DNA from: Sulfitobacter noctilucae
GTDB taxonomy: Bacteria > Pseudomonadota > Alphaproteobacteria > Rhodobacterales > Rhodobacteraceae
Reading direction: 5' to 3'
Assembly: GCF_000622365.1 (NCBI RefSeq)
Contig: NZ_JASC01000002.1
Location: 1-64,000 of the forward strand
DNA: 64,000 nt
This document shows positions 53,056 to 61,781 of the stretch, in pieces (the first letter of the stretch is position 1; each line of letters starts with the position of its first letter). The notes beneath the pieces are model-generated. The model was not told where the DNA came from and searched no databases. It worked only from the letters and a program-made list of their open reading frames with translations. A program made the position numbers and the translations under genes.

Positions 53056-54840
53056 ATGTCCGACGGAAAAACGGAAACGCATACTCAGGATGGTGCCGAA
53101 GCATCGAAGCAGCAATCACAACTCGTTGAGAGCATTTATAGAATTGCTCTTGAGCCGCAGACCTACGACGCTTTCATGGGCCGGTGGGACGCCTTTATCC
53201 AAGACCGCCTCAGCGCCCTTGATACATTGCGAAGCGAGACTGGCACCCTCGAAACACCGGAGGTCGCAACCCATTTCGAGATTGCAGAGCGCCTTCTGGA
53301 ACAAACCCGCAGCGTGGTGGAAGCGCAATCAGCGGCACCAGAAAACGGGGCCGGTTTAGCCCCTGACCCACAGTTTCTGATCGACCGCTCGGGCACGATC
53401 GTGTGGTCCAATGCAGCTGCTACCAGAGCATTCAGACTAAAGCGTACAACACGTTTTGACGATCTGGGGTTGCCAGACCGCTACCGCGCAGCCTTGGCAG
53501 AACGCATTGAAACTCTGAACACGGCGTCGGAACATGGTGCCCCACCGCTCATCTTCCAAATGCCAGTCCTGGACGCCTCTGATGGGCTGGCCAAAGGAGA
53601 CGTGGTTCATCTTCAAGCGCAACGGCTACATGAAAAGCTGGACAGCGATCTGCTGCTGATCGGGCCATTGGCCGCGCACTGGCCGCCTTCTATGCCCAAC
53701 CTACTGGCAACGACATACGGGCTAAGCCAGTCTGAATGCGAGATTTGCGAACTGTTGAGCCGCGCCCACCGCCCTAAGGATGTGGCAGACTATCGAAACA
53801 GCTCGATTGCGACTGTGCGCACCCAGATCAAGTCTCTGTTGGTGAAAACGGGGTGTGGCTCGCAGACAGAACTCGTCCGGTTGTTGCATTTGCTGATGCG
53901 TGTGGCGGAAAGCCATGGCCCCGCGCGGCCAGCGGCACCTATTTCTCAGGGGAAGATGACCACTGTTCTGCTGGAGAGCGGCATCTTGATGCCTGTGGAG
54001 GTTCACGGGCCTGCAAATGGAAAGCCTGTGATCTTTCTCCACGGCATGCTGGACGGCGCAAGCCTTACCTCGCAGTTACGAGAAGCCCTCAGCGTCCGTG
54101 GTTTCCGTTTCATCTGCCCGACGCGGCCCTGGTTCGGCGATGCTGAACCCGACTACGGCCCGATGGAAACGGCCCCTGCCCGCGTCGGCGGCTACGTACG
54201 CGAGATGTGCGAACAAATGGGCATAAAGGACGCAGTTGTTTTGGGCCACATGGCGGGCGCGGTATATGCCTTTGCCAGTGCGGCACAAGCACCCGACCAC
54301 ATCCGTGCCATCGTGAATGTCTCAGGCGGCGTGCCCATCATTTCCAGATCGCAATTCGCCGACATGTCCCACCGTCAGCGTGTTGTGGCCTATACCGCGC
54401 GCTATACGCCAAGCCTGCTGCCCTTTGTGGTGCGTGCGGGCATCAGCCAGATCAATAGTGGCGGCACTGAACGTTTTATGCAGTCGCTATATGCTAATGC
54501 ATCGATTGACATGAAGACACTGGCAGACCCCGAAGTATGCCGTGTTGTCCTTGAAGGATATAAATTCGCAACACGTCAGGGGCATTCGGCCTTCGAGATC
54601 GACAGCTACCAAGTTGTGCGCGACTGGTCGCATCTGGTGGCGGGATCAGACGTACCGGTCAGCCTCATACACGGCGCACATGACCCTGTCGTAAGCCCAA
54701 AATCCGTACGGGACTTTGCAGAACGCTTGGGCAACCGCGCATCATTGGAGATCCATGAGTATGCTGGCCAGTTGCTGCTGCATCAATTCCCAGACCGTGT
54801 CCTGCGCACCCTAGCCGAGATGAGCGCTGAACCGCGCTGA
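53056..54840 (+). CDS. PAS-LuxR regulator fused to a degenerate alpha/beta-hydrolase domain
   Basis: The 594-residue protein has three parts. Residues about 107-200 look like a PAS domain (FLIDRSGTIVWSNAAATRAF). Residues about 218-283 are a LuxR-type HTH (YGLSQSECEICELLSRAHRP, TVRTQIKSLLVKTGCGSQTE). Residues about 305-594 have an alpha/beta-hydrolase fold (VIFLHGMLDGASLTSQL, LIHGAHDPVVSP). The nucleophile elbow reads G397-H-M-A-G401, with Met in place of the catalytic Ser, and the usual Gly-His before the C-terminal helix is Gly571-Gln572; only the acid (Asp543) is kept. The domain is therefore probably a ligand sensor rather than an enzyme. ATG 53056 is chosen because upstream codons show no domain; ATG 53008 is an alternative. 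It stands alone. Confidence 0.85.
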   Translation: MSDGKTETHTQDGAEASKQQSQLVESIYRIALEPQTYDAFMGRWDAFIQDRLSALDTLRSETGTLETPEVATHFEIAERLLEQTRSVVEAQSAAPENGAGLAPDPQFLIDRSGTIVWSNAAATRAFRLKRTTRFDDLGLPDRYRAALAERIETLNTASEHGAPPLIFQMPVLDASDGLAKGDVVHLQAQRLHEKLDSDLLLIGPLAAHWPPSMPNLLATTYGLSQSECEICELLSRAHRPKDVADYRNSSIATVRTQIKSLLVKTGCGSQTELVRLLHLLMRVAESHGPARPAAPISQGKMTTVLLESGILMPVEVHGPANGKPVIFLHGMLDGASLTSQLREALSVRGFRFICPTRPWFGDAEPDYGPMETAPARVGGYVREMCEQMGIKDAVVLGHMAGAVYAFASAAQAPDHIRAIVNVSGGVPIISRSQFADMSHRQRVVAYTARYTPSLLPFVVRAGISQINSGGTERFMQSLYANASIDMKTLADPEVCRVVLEGYKFATRQGHSAFEIDSYQVVRDWSHLVAGSDVPVSLIHGAHDPVVSPKSVRDFAERLGNRASLEIHEYAGQLLLHQFPDRVLRTLAEMSAEPR

Positions 54841-55017
54841 TAGCATCATTCCATCTAGACCGGTCCAGAAATGTCACCGCAGGTGGCATCGGCAGACTGG
54901 GTTTTATTGGACGGTTTACTGCTCCGGATTCATGCGACTGGTGTTGCGAGCCGCACCGCAGCATTAGAGCGGTCTGATCGATGGCAGCTAAGAGTGACCT
55001 GCTCCCCATTGTGTCCG

Positions 55018-55909
55018 CTAATTTAGGTTAGCTCTGTTCAGGTTTTGGTCCTCTTCTGACCGGTTATCATATTCAGCTGGCGTCAAGCCAGTGAGGCTTG
55101 TGTGTGGGCGGTGGTTGTTGAAGTCATTACGCCACGCTGAGATCAGTCTGCGGGCATGGCGCAGGTTGTCGAACAGATGTTCGTTCAGGCATTCATCCCG
55201 CATTCTGCCGTTGAAGCTTTCCACAAAGCCGTTCTGCATTGGTTTGCCGGGGGCAATATAATGCCAGTCGACCTTGCGGTCTTCCTGCCATTTCAGGATC
55301 GCATTCGAAGTTAGTTCTGTGCCGTTGTCGCTGACCACCATGCAGGGGTAGCCACGCATCTCAGCAATGCGGTCCAGTTCACGAACCACACGGTTGCCTG
55401 AGAGCGATGTGTCGACCACGGCAGCAAGACATTCGCGGCTGAAGTCGTCTATCACGTTCAGAATGCGGAACCTGCGGCCACATGACAGGCTGTCAGACAC
55501 AAAGTCCGAGGACCACCGCTGGTTCGGCCCCTGCGGGATCGCCCCTTTCGGCAGATTGCGTTGCAATCGCCTGGCGGGCAGTGATCGGTGCTCTGGTGCC
55601 GACTGCGCGCTTGCGTCCGCCCCGTTTACGGACTGTTAACCCTTCTTCGCGGTAGATCCGGTACAGCTTCTTCCAGTTCACATGCCAGCCTTCGCGCCTC
55701 AGCAGAATGTGCAACCGACGATAGCCAAAGCGTCGCCGTTCAGATGACAGCTCTTTCAAACGCCCACGCAGTTCCGTATCTGCTGGCTGTTTCGAAACAC
55801 GTCGATAGACCCGTGGATCAATACCAGCCAAGGCACAGGCGCGCTTTTGATTGTATCGCTTCTCTTTCATGGCCCGGGTCACGGCGTTTCTGCGTGAGCC
55901 GGGCCTCAA
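55018..55909 (-). pseudogene. IS407-like transposase OrfB, frameshifted
   Basis: The gene is in two frames. The first (55909 down to about 55570) gives the start part ([54 protein letters not shown]). The second (to 55018) gives the integrase core with the DDE triad: [18 protein letters not shown] and [12 protein letters not shown], ending in the usual [12 protein letters not shown]. The shift lies near 55560, between ITARQAIA and the downstream GPNQRW motif. Unless ribosomes shift there, no full transposase is made. Confidence 0.85.
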
Positions 55910-56172
55910 AAGTTTTTTCCCAGCATTTCCTTGAGCGTCGACACGTCCATCATCTGCTCAGCCAGCAACTTCTTCAGCTTGCCGTTCTCAACTTCCAGTG
56001 CCTTTAGCTTCTTCGCATCCGACACCTCCATGCCGCCATACTTGGAACGCCATTTGTAATTCGTCGCATCGCTGACACCGTGTTTGCGGCAAAGCTCCTT
56101 CGCACCAAGCCCAGCCTGATGCTCTTTCAATATCCCAATGATCTGTTCGTCGCTGAAACGGCTTCTCTTCAT
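55906..56172 (-). CDS. IS407-like OrfA
   Basis: The 88-residue protein (MKRSRFSDEQIIGILKEHQA...) has the HTH (GAKELCRKHGVSDATNYKWR) and leucine-zipper tail (LKALEVENGKLKKLLAEQMM) of IS3-family OrfA and ends LKEMLGKNF. It is intact. OrfB normally follows in the -1 frame; the two overlap at 55906-55909. Confidence 0.88.
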   Translation of the reverse strand: MKRSRFSDEQIIGILKEHQAGLGAKELCRKHGVSDATNYKWRSKYGGMEVSDAKKLKALEVENGKLKKLLAEQMMDVSTLKEMLGKNF

Positions 56173-56239
56173 CGTCTGTCTCCTCAGTTGGAGAACAGGC
56201 TAACTCAAAACACCGGACTTTTCAGGGGAGCAGGTCAGG

Positions 56240-56806
56240 GGCTATGTAAGTTGAACTTAGTTTGAGAGTGGTGTTATCGCCTTTGTCAATTTCGGGCAAA
56301 CATTCTATTCCCGATACCCGACATTCGCCACGATGCGGAAGTTCGTAGCCCGCGCAGCGAAGGCCCGGATTGAGTCCACAGGAGACCAACAGAATTTTTT
56401 GCTGCGTGCGCTCGCAGCGCGCAGATTGCTGAAACAGCGTAAAGCTTTATGCCTCCGCGCACCAGGAAATTCAAGCATTCCGGCAAAGTGCAACAAGGAT
56501 CAGGTAACGAATTCAAGGGTTGCGAACAAACCTGATCTAATCAACCTCACCCCGCAGCTTACAGGCAGCTCTGGGCAAAGTGAAAACGTACGATCGTGAG
56601 GTGTTTCTACCGAAAACGTGTGTCTTGTAGTGATGTTATGTTCGCAATCTCTGACAAACCTGATGTCGGCTCGAATAACTTTACGCCAAAAGGTGACGCA
56701 CTTGACGTTGGAGAGGTGAGCGAATTTTAGCAGTGAAACTTCCAGCTGTCGCGTTCCGTGCTTCAATAAACCGAACACATCACGCATCCCCAAAGGATTC
56801 CACGAA
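56240..56806. other. 570-bp region between IS element and DUF4198 gene
   Basis: No convincing gene is present. Short ORFs on both strands (up to 97 codons) lack recognisable domains. The region is noticeably richer in A+T than neighbouring genes and may be decayed accessory DNA beside the IS. The promoter of the following gene should lie in the last 100 bp. Confidence 0.4.
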
Positions 56807-57625
56807 ATGCCGTATCATCGCTTGCTCGCATTCTTTTTCGTTTCAATCAGCCTTGATGCTGCACAAGCGCATGAAGTCTGGATCGAGCCATTATTTTGGC
56901 AGGTACCGGTGGAGGAGAGCTTTGAGGCGCACCGCATCAATGGGGAAAACTTCAAGGGCAATAAGCTGTCCTGGAACGAGCGCGTCACGGTCCTCGCCGA
57001 ACGGCGCATTGGTGATAAGACTGTGCCCCTTACAGGTCGGGCCGGAGATATTCCGGCATTCCAACTCCCAGGAGCTGCCAGTGGCCTGATGGCACTTATT
57101 TTTCAGTCGACCCACAATACGATCACCTACCGCAACTACGATAAGTTCGCTCGTTTCGTGACATCAAAGGGGTATGAGGAAACGCTTGATGCCCACGCGG
57201 CCCGGGATTTGCCAGAAACGCCGATTAAGGAAGCCTATGTGCGCTTTGCTAAGGCGCTTGTCGCCGTTGGCGATGGTGCCGGAGAGGACAAGCCAAGGGG
57301 ATTGGAGCTGGAGCTGGTGGCACTGGACAACCCCTACACATCCAAAGGGGGACAGTTGCGCTTTCAGGTGCTCTACCGGGACGTGCCGTTAGCTGACAAT
57401 AAAGTTACCGTGTTCATGCGGGACGCAGAAGGTGTGGTCAACGAGTTGTCCCAGACGACAACCGCAGACGGAATCGCAATCTTCGATGCAGTGCCTGGGC
57501 GGGAATACCTGGTGGACACAGTTGTGCTGCGCGAACCGGCGCGAGCTTTGGTAGTGGAAACCAAGGGGGCTGTCTGGGAATCGCTCTGGGCATCACTCAC
57601 GTTCAAAGTGCCGGACGCTCAATAA
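56807..57625 (+). CDS. DUF4198-like exported protein
   Basis: The 272-residue protein has a signal peptide (MPYHRLLAFFFVSISLDAAQA, cut before HEVW) so the mature chain begins with His, and the typical start HEVWIEPLFWQVP of DUF4198 proteins, periplasmic proteins often linked to nickel or cobalt uptake. The C-terminal half has an immunoglobulin-like region (RFQVLYRDVPLADNKVTVFM, TTADGIAIFDAVPGREYLVD). A mature N-terminal His can bind metal. No metal transporter is near. Its 3' end overlaps gspD by 7 bp in convergent direction. Confidence 0.75.
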   Translation: MPYHRLLAFFFVSISLDAAQAHEVWIEPLFWQVPVEESFEAHRINGENFKGNKLSWNERVTVLAERRIGDKTVPLTGRAGDIPAFQLPGAASGLMALIFQSTHNTITYRNYDKFARFVTSKGYEETLDAHAARDLPETPIKEAYVRFAKALVAVGDGAGEDKPRGLELELVALDNPYTSKGGQLRFQVLYRDVPLADNKVTVFMRDAEGVVNELSQTTTADGIAIFDAVPGREYLVDTVVLREPARALVVETKGAVWESLWASLTFKVPDAQ

Positions 57626-59553
57626 AGACCGTTAATTTCCAGCGGAAGTCGGTTCACTTTGCGCTCTTTCAGCAGATTGCGTGGTGGCTCGGACGCGTCT
57701 GCCTTGCGTAGGCGTTTGAACTGACGTTGTGCAACGGCCTTGGCTTTGTGCTGCGTGTCGATGACGGTGGGCCGCAGAAACACAAATAGCGTGCGCCGCG
57801 TCTGATCCTTGCTGCGCGAACGGAAGAGCCCGCCGATGATCGGCGCATCGCCCAAGCCCGGTACTTTGCCCTGAACAGAGCGGTTGTCATCGGTGATCAA
57901 GCCGCCCAGTACTACTGTTCCACCGTCTTGCGCCTGCACCGTCGTCTCGATGACGCGGCGATTGGTGATCAGATCGGCGGCACCTTCGATATTGGCATTC
58001 ACAAGACTTGATACCTCTTGCGCGATTTCAAGCCGCACTACCCCATTCTTTGTCACACGAGGCAAAACTTGCATTGTGATGCCCACATCGCGCCTTTCAA
58101 TGGTGGTAAAAGGGGTTGCTGTGTTGCCGTCTGTCGCAAATGACCCAGTGCGGAAAGGCACGTTTTGGCCCACAACGATGGTTGCAGCCTTGTTATCGGT
58201 CGTGGTGATCGACGGGGTGGACAGCAGATTAGCCTGCGTTGACTGAGATAGCGCCTGCACAAGTATGCCGAAGTTATCGACCGCACCGCCCAGCGTCAGA
58301 CCGCTAGCCAGACCCGATGCCTGATTGACACCCAACGCCGCCAGCACATTGCCCAGCGACGCACCACCGTTGCTGAAGCTCGTGGCAGCGATGCCGCCTT
58401 GAGGGATCTGATCGGCGATGCCCAGCTGCACGCCCAGTCGCTCCGCCACTTCGCCTGACACCTCGACAATTGCCGCTTCGATCATCACCTGACGCGGACG
58501 TTGATCCAATGCTGCGATCAGGCTGGAAGCCTCGGCAATCTGGCTGTTTGTGCCACGGATCACAATGGAATTCGTCTCGGTGGAGGCCTGTACGGAAACT
58601 TCTGGCGCAACCTCGGGTGCCAAGCGCGCTTGCCCGTCTACATCTTCGGCCACGGGGTTGGTGATGTCCGTTCCGCCTTGCAGGGTATTGGCAACGATTT
58701 CGGCCACAACCTCGGCATCGGCAAATTCGAGCGCGTAAATGTGGGTGCGTTTCTGAACCTGCGGTGAGGTGCGCGGGGCCACATCCAGATCACGGGCGAG
58801 TTGCCTGATCTGGCTGATGTCTCTTTCGTTCCCGCGTACCAATAGAACGTTTGACGCGGCATCGACGGAAATACGCGCGCCGGTGCCCGAAGTGCCAAGC
58901 ACTTCTGTCATGGCCTGTGCCACGGTCTGGGCGTCGGCAAATGCAAATCGGATAACCTCCGTGCGTTGTTCTTCTGGCAAGTCAAAGGTACGCGCAATGT
59001 TTACGATGCGGTCCACATTTGCCTGCGTATCGGTGATAATGATTGAGTTTGGGTCGCTTAATGCTTCGATAAACCCGGTTTGTGCCACAAGCGGGCGCAG
59101 CACGCGTACCGCTTCGGCGGATGGGAGACGATCAAGTGGCACCAGCTTGGTTATGACGTCCTGATCACCGGCGCGGCCACCCGGCGGTGTCGTGCCTGCT
59201 TTGGCCACGGATTCGGCTTCCGGCACGATTTCCCAAATGACGCCGGTCTCAACAGCCACGAAACCACGCACGCGCAGCATGGATTGAAAAAGCGACCAGA
59301 CACCCGCCTGTGTCAGGGGTCTGGCGGAAATGACGGTTACACTGCCTGACAAGCTGGGATTGATTACCAGCGTGCGTTCGGTGATCTCGGACACCTGTTC
59401 GGCCAGAACAGAAATTTCGGTATTGCGCAAATTGATAGTGAAAGCGGCGTCGCTGTCATCGAGGGCGGCGTTCTGCGCCATCAACGCTGAGGGCAGCGAA
59501 AAAAGAAAAATCAGCGCAATGCCGACAAGTTTGCTCATGCGGTGCCCTGCCAT
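57619..59553 (-). CDS. gspD: Type II secretion secretin GspD
   Basis: The 644-residue protein forms the outer-membrane channel of the T2SS. It has a signal peptide (LVGIALIFLFSLPSALMAQ), N0-N3 domains (AAFTINLRNTEISVLAEQVS, the repeated LDRLPSAEAVRVLRPLV, AFADAQTVAQAMTEVLG, LEFADAEVVAEIVANTL) and the secretin core (VEVSGEVAERLGVQLGI, VPFRTGSF, QDGGTVVLGGLITDDN, GLGDAPIIGGLFRSRSKDQT). A GAGG site 8 bases before ATG 59553 supports the start. It ends the leftward operon gspG-H-I-C-D. Confidence 0.95.
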   Translation of the reverse strand: MAGHRMSKLVGIALIFLFSLPSALMAQNAALDDSDAAFTINLRNTEISVLAEQVSEITERTLVINPSLSGSVTVISARPLTQAGVWSLFQSMLRVRGFVAVETGVIWEIVPEAESVAKAGTTPPGGRAGDQDVITKLVPLDRLPSAEAVRVLRPLVAQTGFIEALSDPNSIIITDTQANVDRIVNIARTFDLPEEQRTEVIRFAFADAQTVAQAMTEVLGTSGTGARISVDAASNVLLVRGNERDISQIRQLARDLDVAPRTSPQVQKRTHIYALEFADAEVVAEIVANTLQGGTDITNPVAEDVDGQARLAPEVAPEVSVQASTETNSIVIRGTNSQIAEASSLIAALDQRPRQVMIEAAIVEVSGEVAERLGVQLGIADQIPQGGIAATSFSNGGASLGNVLAALGVNQASGLASGLTLGGAVDNFGILVQALSQSTQANLLSTPSITTTDNKAATIVVGQNVPFRTGSFATDGNTATPFTTIERRDVGITMQVLPRVTKNGVVRLEIAQEVSSLVNANIEGAADLITNRRVIETTVQAQDGGTVVLGGLITDDNRSVQGKVPGLGDAPIIGGLFRSRSKDQTRRTLFVFLRPTVIDTQHKAKAVAQRQFKRLRKADASEPPRNLLKERKVNRLPLEINGLY

Positions 59554-59558
59554 GCTCG

Positions 59559-60443
59559 TTACCTCAGTGGGAAGGTCAGCAATAGTGCCTTCCCCTCCCG
59601 TACCACTTCCAACCGCGCGATGCCCGACGCTGCCACCTCATCGTAGAGCAGGCGGTCACCATCCAGATCGCCAAGTGTCTGCCCGTTCAACCGCGTTACC
59701 ACATCACCGGCGCGTAGCCCAGCCAAAGTCACACCGATGTTGGGGTCTTGTTTGACCCTGTATCCGTTTTCCACCAGTTCCACGCCCACTCTGTCCATCG
59801 CAGCCTGCGGGTTCTGGGTGATCCGGTCACGCCAGAAAGAGATATACTCCTCTGTCGTCTCGGGCGGTGGTGCATCACGCAGGTCGATGGAGCCTTGGCC
59901 GGGTACAATCGCAGCGGCAAGCCGGGCAAAAGCATCGTCGGGGTTTTCCGCCACGGTCGAGTTGGTCTGTGCTACCGCGGTAGTGTCTGCATTCTCCACC
60001 CCGTCAAACCCGACAATCACCAAACCGTCTGCGGATCTCAGTGTGACTGTATCGGTATTGATCGCCACCAGTTCTGCCGCATCAACCGGATCACCCAGAC
60101 GGTAGACCGCCGTTTGGCCGCCCACCAGCACGAATGCGCGGGACGCGGAAGGGTCCGGGTCCACCAAGACGCCACGCAGCGTTGCGCTGATCTGGCTGCG
60201 GGCTTGCGTATCGCGTGCAGCCTCTGGCGCGGCGGCCCGTCCGAAGGGCGCAAGAGCGATGATGGCACCTGTGACGCGTGGGGCGATGTCTGGCCGTTCA
60301 ATGGCAAGGGGCGGCAACGAGTGTGGAAGCACCGATGTATGGCCCTGCGTATGCCAGATCAGTTGCGCAGCGGCAAAGATCAGCGACGCGAGCAGTGCCA
60401 GTATAACCACCGCCGTCAGCATCCAAAGCCGTGCGGCGGTCAT
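59559..60443 (-). CDS. gspC: Type II secretion protein GspC
   Basis: The 294-residue inner-membrane protein links the secretin to the inner platform. One TM helix near the start (LWMLTAVVILALLASLIFAA), an HR domain (residues about 85-140: ISATLRGVLVDPDPSASRAFVL, then GQTAVYRLGDPVDAAELV) and a C-terminal PDZ domain (GVTLAGLRAGDVVTRLNGQTL) give the GspC layout. It overlaps gspI by 4 bp and lies 5 bp before gspD. Confidence 0.9.
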   Translation of the reverse strand: MTAARLWMLTAVVILALLASLIFAAAQLIWHTQGHTSVLPHSLPPLAIERPDIAPRVTGAIIALAPFGRAAAPEAARDTQARSQISATLRGVLVDPDPSASRAFVLVGGQTAVYRLGDPVDAAELVAINTDTVTLRSADGLVIVGFDGVENADTTAVAQTNSTVAENPDDAFARLAAAIVPGQGSIDLRDAPPPETTEEYISFWRDRITQNPQAAMDRVGVELVENGYRVKQDPNIGVTLAGLRAGDVVTRLNGQTLGDLDGDRLLYDEVAASGIARLEVVREGKALLLTFPLR

Positions 60444-60817
60444 TGGGTCGTCTCCGTCAGCGTGGTGTACCCTGTCAACGAGACAAGCTCTGCATCCGGC
60501 CCCTCCGCGGCATCGGCCACACGCGCGGTGACTGCACTCAGTCCGGTGTCAGGCAGCCCTCGCGCCTCCAGCCTGACGGCCCAATCGATCCCCATGGCGC
60601 TGCGCCAGCGCGGAGCAACGTCAAGGCCCAGCGTCGTGGCGGCAAGCGCGTTTTCAGCAACCCACCGCGCGACAATCCTGTCTGCCAACATGCGCGACGC
60701 GCTCGCGTGGCGTTCCACCGCTGTCAGCAGTGTCATGGCACCCACCGACAAGACCGTCAGCGCCACCAGCGTTTCGATCAGCGTAAAGCCCGCATCCCTG
60801 TTGCGGTGTGCATTCAT
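60440..60817 (-). CDS. gspI: Type II secretion minor pseudopilin GspI
   Basis: The 125-residue protein has the prepilin peptidase site DAG-FTLIETLVALTVLSVG and the GspI-like body (MTLLTAVERHASASRMLADR, then VARWVAENALAATTLG). It would sit at the pseudopilus tip with GspH and others; gspJ and gspK are not in the window. The gene overlaps gspC by 4 bp and gspH by 4 bp. Confidence 0.85.
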   Translation of the reverse strand: MNAHRNRDAGFTLIETLVALTVLSVGAMTLLTAVERHASASRMLADRIVARWVAENALAATTLGLDVAPRWRSAMGIDWAVRLEARGLPDTGLSAVTARVADAAEGPDAELVSLTGYTTLTETTQ

Positions 60818-61284
60818 GGCATCACGCGCGCCCGCGCGCCGTCAAAAACCACCTCTTGTTGGCGCGTGCCGTTGCCCAGCCGCAATATCTGCGAACCCGT
60901 GGCCATGGGCATCAAATCAGCGGTGATGGATATCTCTCCATCACGCCTGCCATTTTGGTCACTCAAGGTGATGCCATCTTCCAATGCGTGCCGCCCGGCT
61001 AGTGGCAGCAGCGTTGGCGGCATCCATGCCGCGCCGTCCCACCGTTCAAACCCGTAGGCCCCGTCACGCCAATCCATCCGAAGCGGCTCTCCCGTGGTCA
61101 GGCTGCGCTCGGCGGCGAGGTTCAGGCGCACGCTGAGCAAATCAGCCTCCTGCGTCACAGCGCGCGGCGGTGCGTCGCCCGGCAAGGCCAGCGTGACAAT
61201 CCCTGCGGCAATGGCGATCAGCACCAAGACGATCAACGTCTCGATTAGGGTCACACCACTGTCGCTGTGCCGAGTATCAGCCAT
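60814..61284 (-). CDS. gspH: Type II secretion minor pseudopilin GspH
   Basis: The 156-residue protein starts with MADTRHSDSG-VTLIETLIVL, a prepilin peptidase site with Val rather than Phe at +1, and a beta-rich body (RLNLAAERSLTTGEPLRMDW, AYGFERWDGAAWMPP) like GspH. ATG 61284 is chosen because the upstream in-frame ATG (61320) would lengthen the leader in front of the cleavage site; it overlaps the gspG end by 8 bp. Confidence 0.85.
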   Translation of the reverse strand: MADTRHSDSGVTLIETLIVLVLIAIAAGIVTLALPGDAPPRAVTQEADLLSVRLNLAAERSLTTGEPLRMDWRDGAYGFERWDGAAWMPPTLLPLAGRHALEDGITLSDQNGRRDGEISITADLMPMATGSQILRLGNGTRQQEVVFDGARARVMP

Positions 61285-61765
61285 TGCTGGCCTGCGCTGT
61301 GCCGTGGGTGATGTCCGCATTCACCCCTTCGCCTCCCGGCTGTCCGTCTGCACCCAGTGTGGTCAGGTCAAACGGCCCCGTCTCTCCGGGCGAACGATAT
61401 ACATAAGGTGCGCCCCATGGATCTTGCGGCATGACACCAAGATAACCACCACTGGCCCAGTTCACCGGTTCTGGCGGCAGGGTGGGGCGCTGAACAAGTG
61501 CGGAAAGCCCCTGCCCCGTGCTGGGATAGGTGCGGTTGTCCAGACGGTAGATTTCCAGCGCACCTGCGATGGTCCGAAGATCGGTTTTGGCAACGGTAAC
61601 CCGTGCCTCATCGGGGCGACCGATGACGTTTGGCACCACCATGGCTGCAACAACCGCAATGATTACCAGAACCACCATCATTTCGATCAGCGTCACACCC
61701 GCCTCTGCATCGCGGCAGGCGTGTAGGTGACGCGGTTTTGTATTTTTACGCTTCATGAAACTCAA
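61277..61765 (-). CDS. gspG: Type II secretion major pseudopilin GspG
   Basis: The 162-residue protein has a leader of 22 residues, the cleavage site EAG-VTLIEMMVVLVIIAVVAAMV (Val at +1 instead of the usual Phe) and the GspG signature region LRTIAGALEIYRLDNRTYPST with GQGLSALVQRP, GYLGVMPQDPWGAPYVYRSPG and the final LTTLGADGQPGGEGVNADI, containing the calcium-site acids. It forms the shaft of the pseudopilus. It is first in the leftward operon, 16 bp from the nominal start of divergent gspL. Confidence 0.93.
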   Translation of the reverse strand: MSFMKRKNTKPRHLHACRDAEAGVTLIEMMVVLVIIAVVAAMVVPNVIGRPDEARVTVAKTDLRTIAGALEIYRLDNRTYPSTGQGLSALVQRPTLPPEPVNWASGGYLGVMPQDPWGAPYVYRSPGETGPFDLTTLGADGQPGGEGVNADITHGTAQASNG

Positions 61766-61781
61766 CTCCTAGTCGGACCGT

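Larger units (their letters stand above)
54995..56239 (-). mobile_element. IS3-family element (IS407-like), 1245 bp
   Basis: Ends are TGACCTGCTCCCC (54995-55007) and its inverted copy GGGGAGCAGGTCA (56227-56239), a 13-bp perfect terminal repeat with TG/CA ends. OrfA and OrfB on the minus strand are of the IS407 group by their motifs. The flanks are AGAG on the left and GGGG on the right, so no clear target duplication of 4 bp is visible, suggesting rearrangement after insertion. OrfB is broken by a frameshift. Confidence 0.88.

Noticed and set aside
53056..54840. Active quorum-quenching or esterase enzyme
   Set aside because: The catalytic Ser is Met399 and the His position is Gln572, so an ordinary hydrolase call is not supported.
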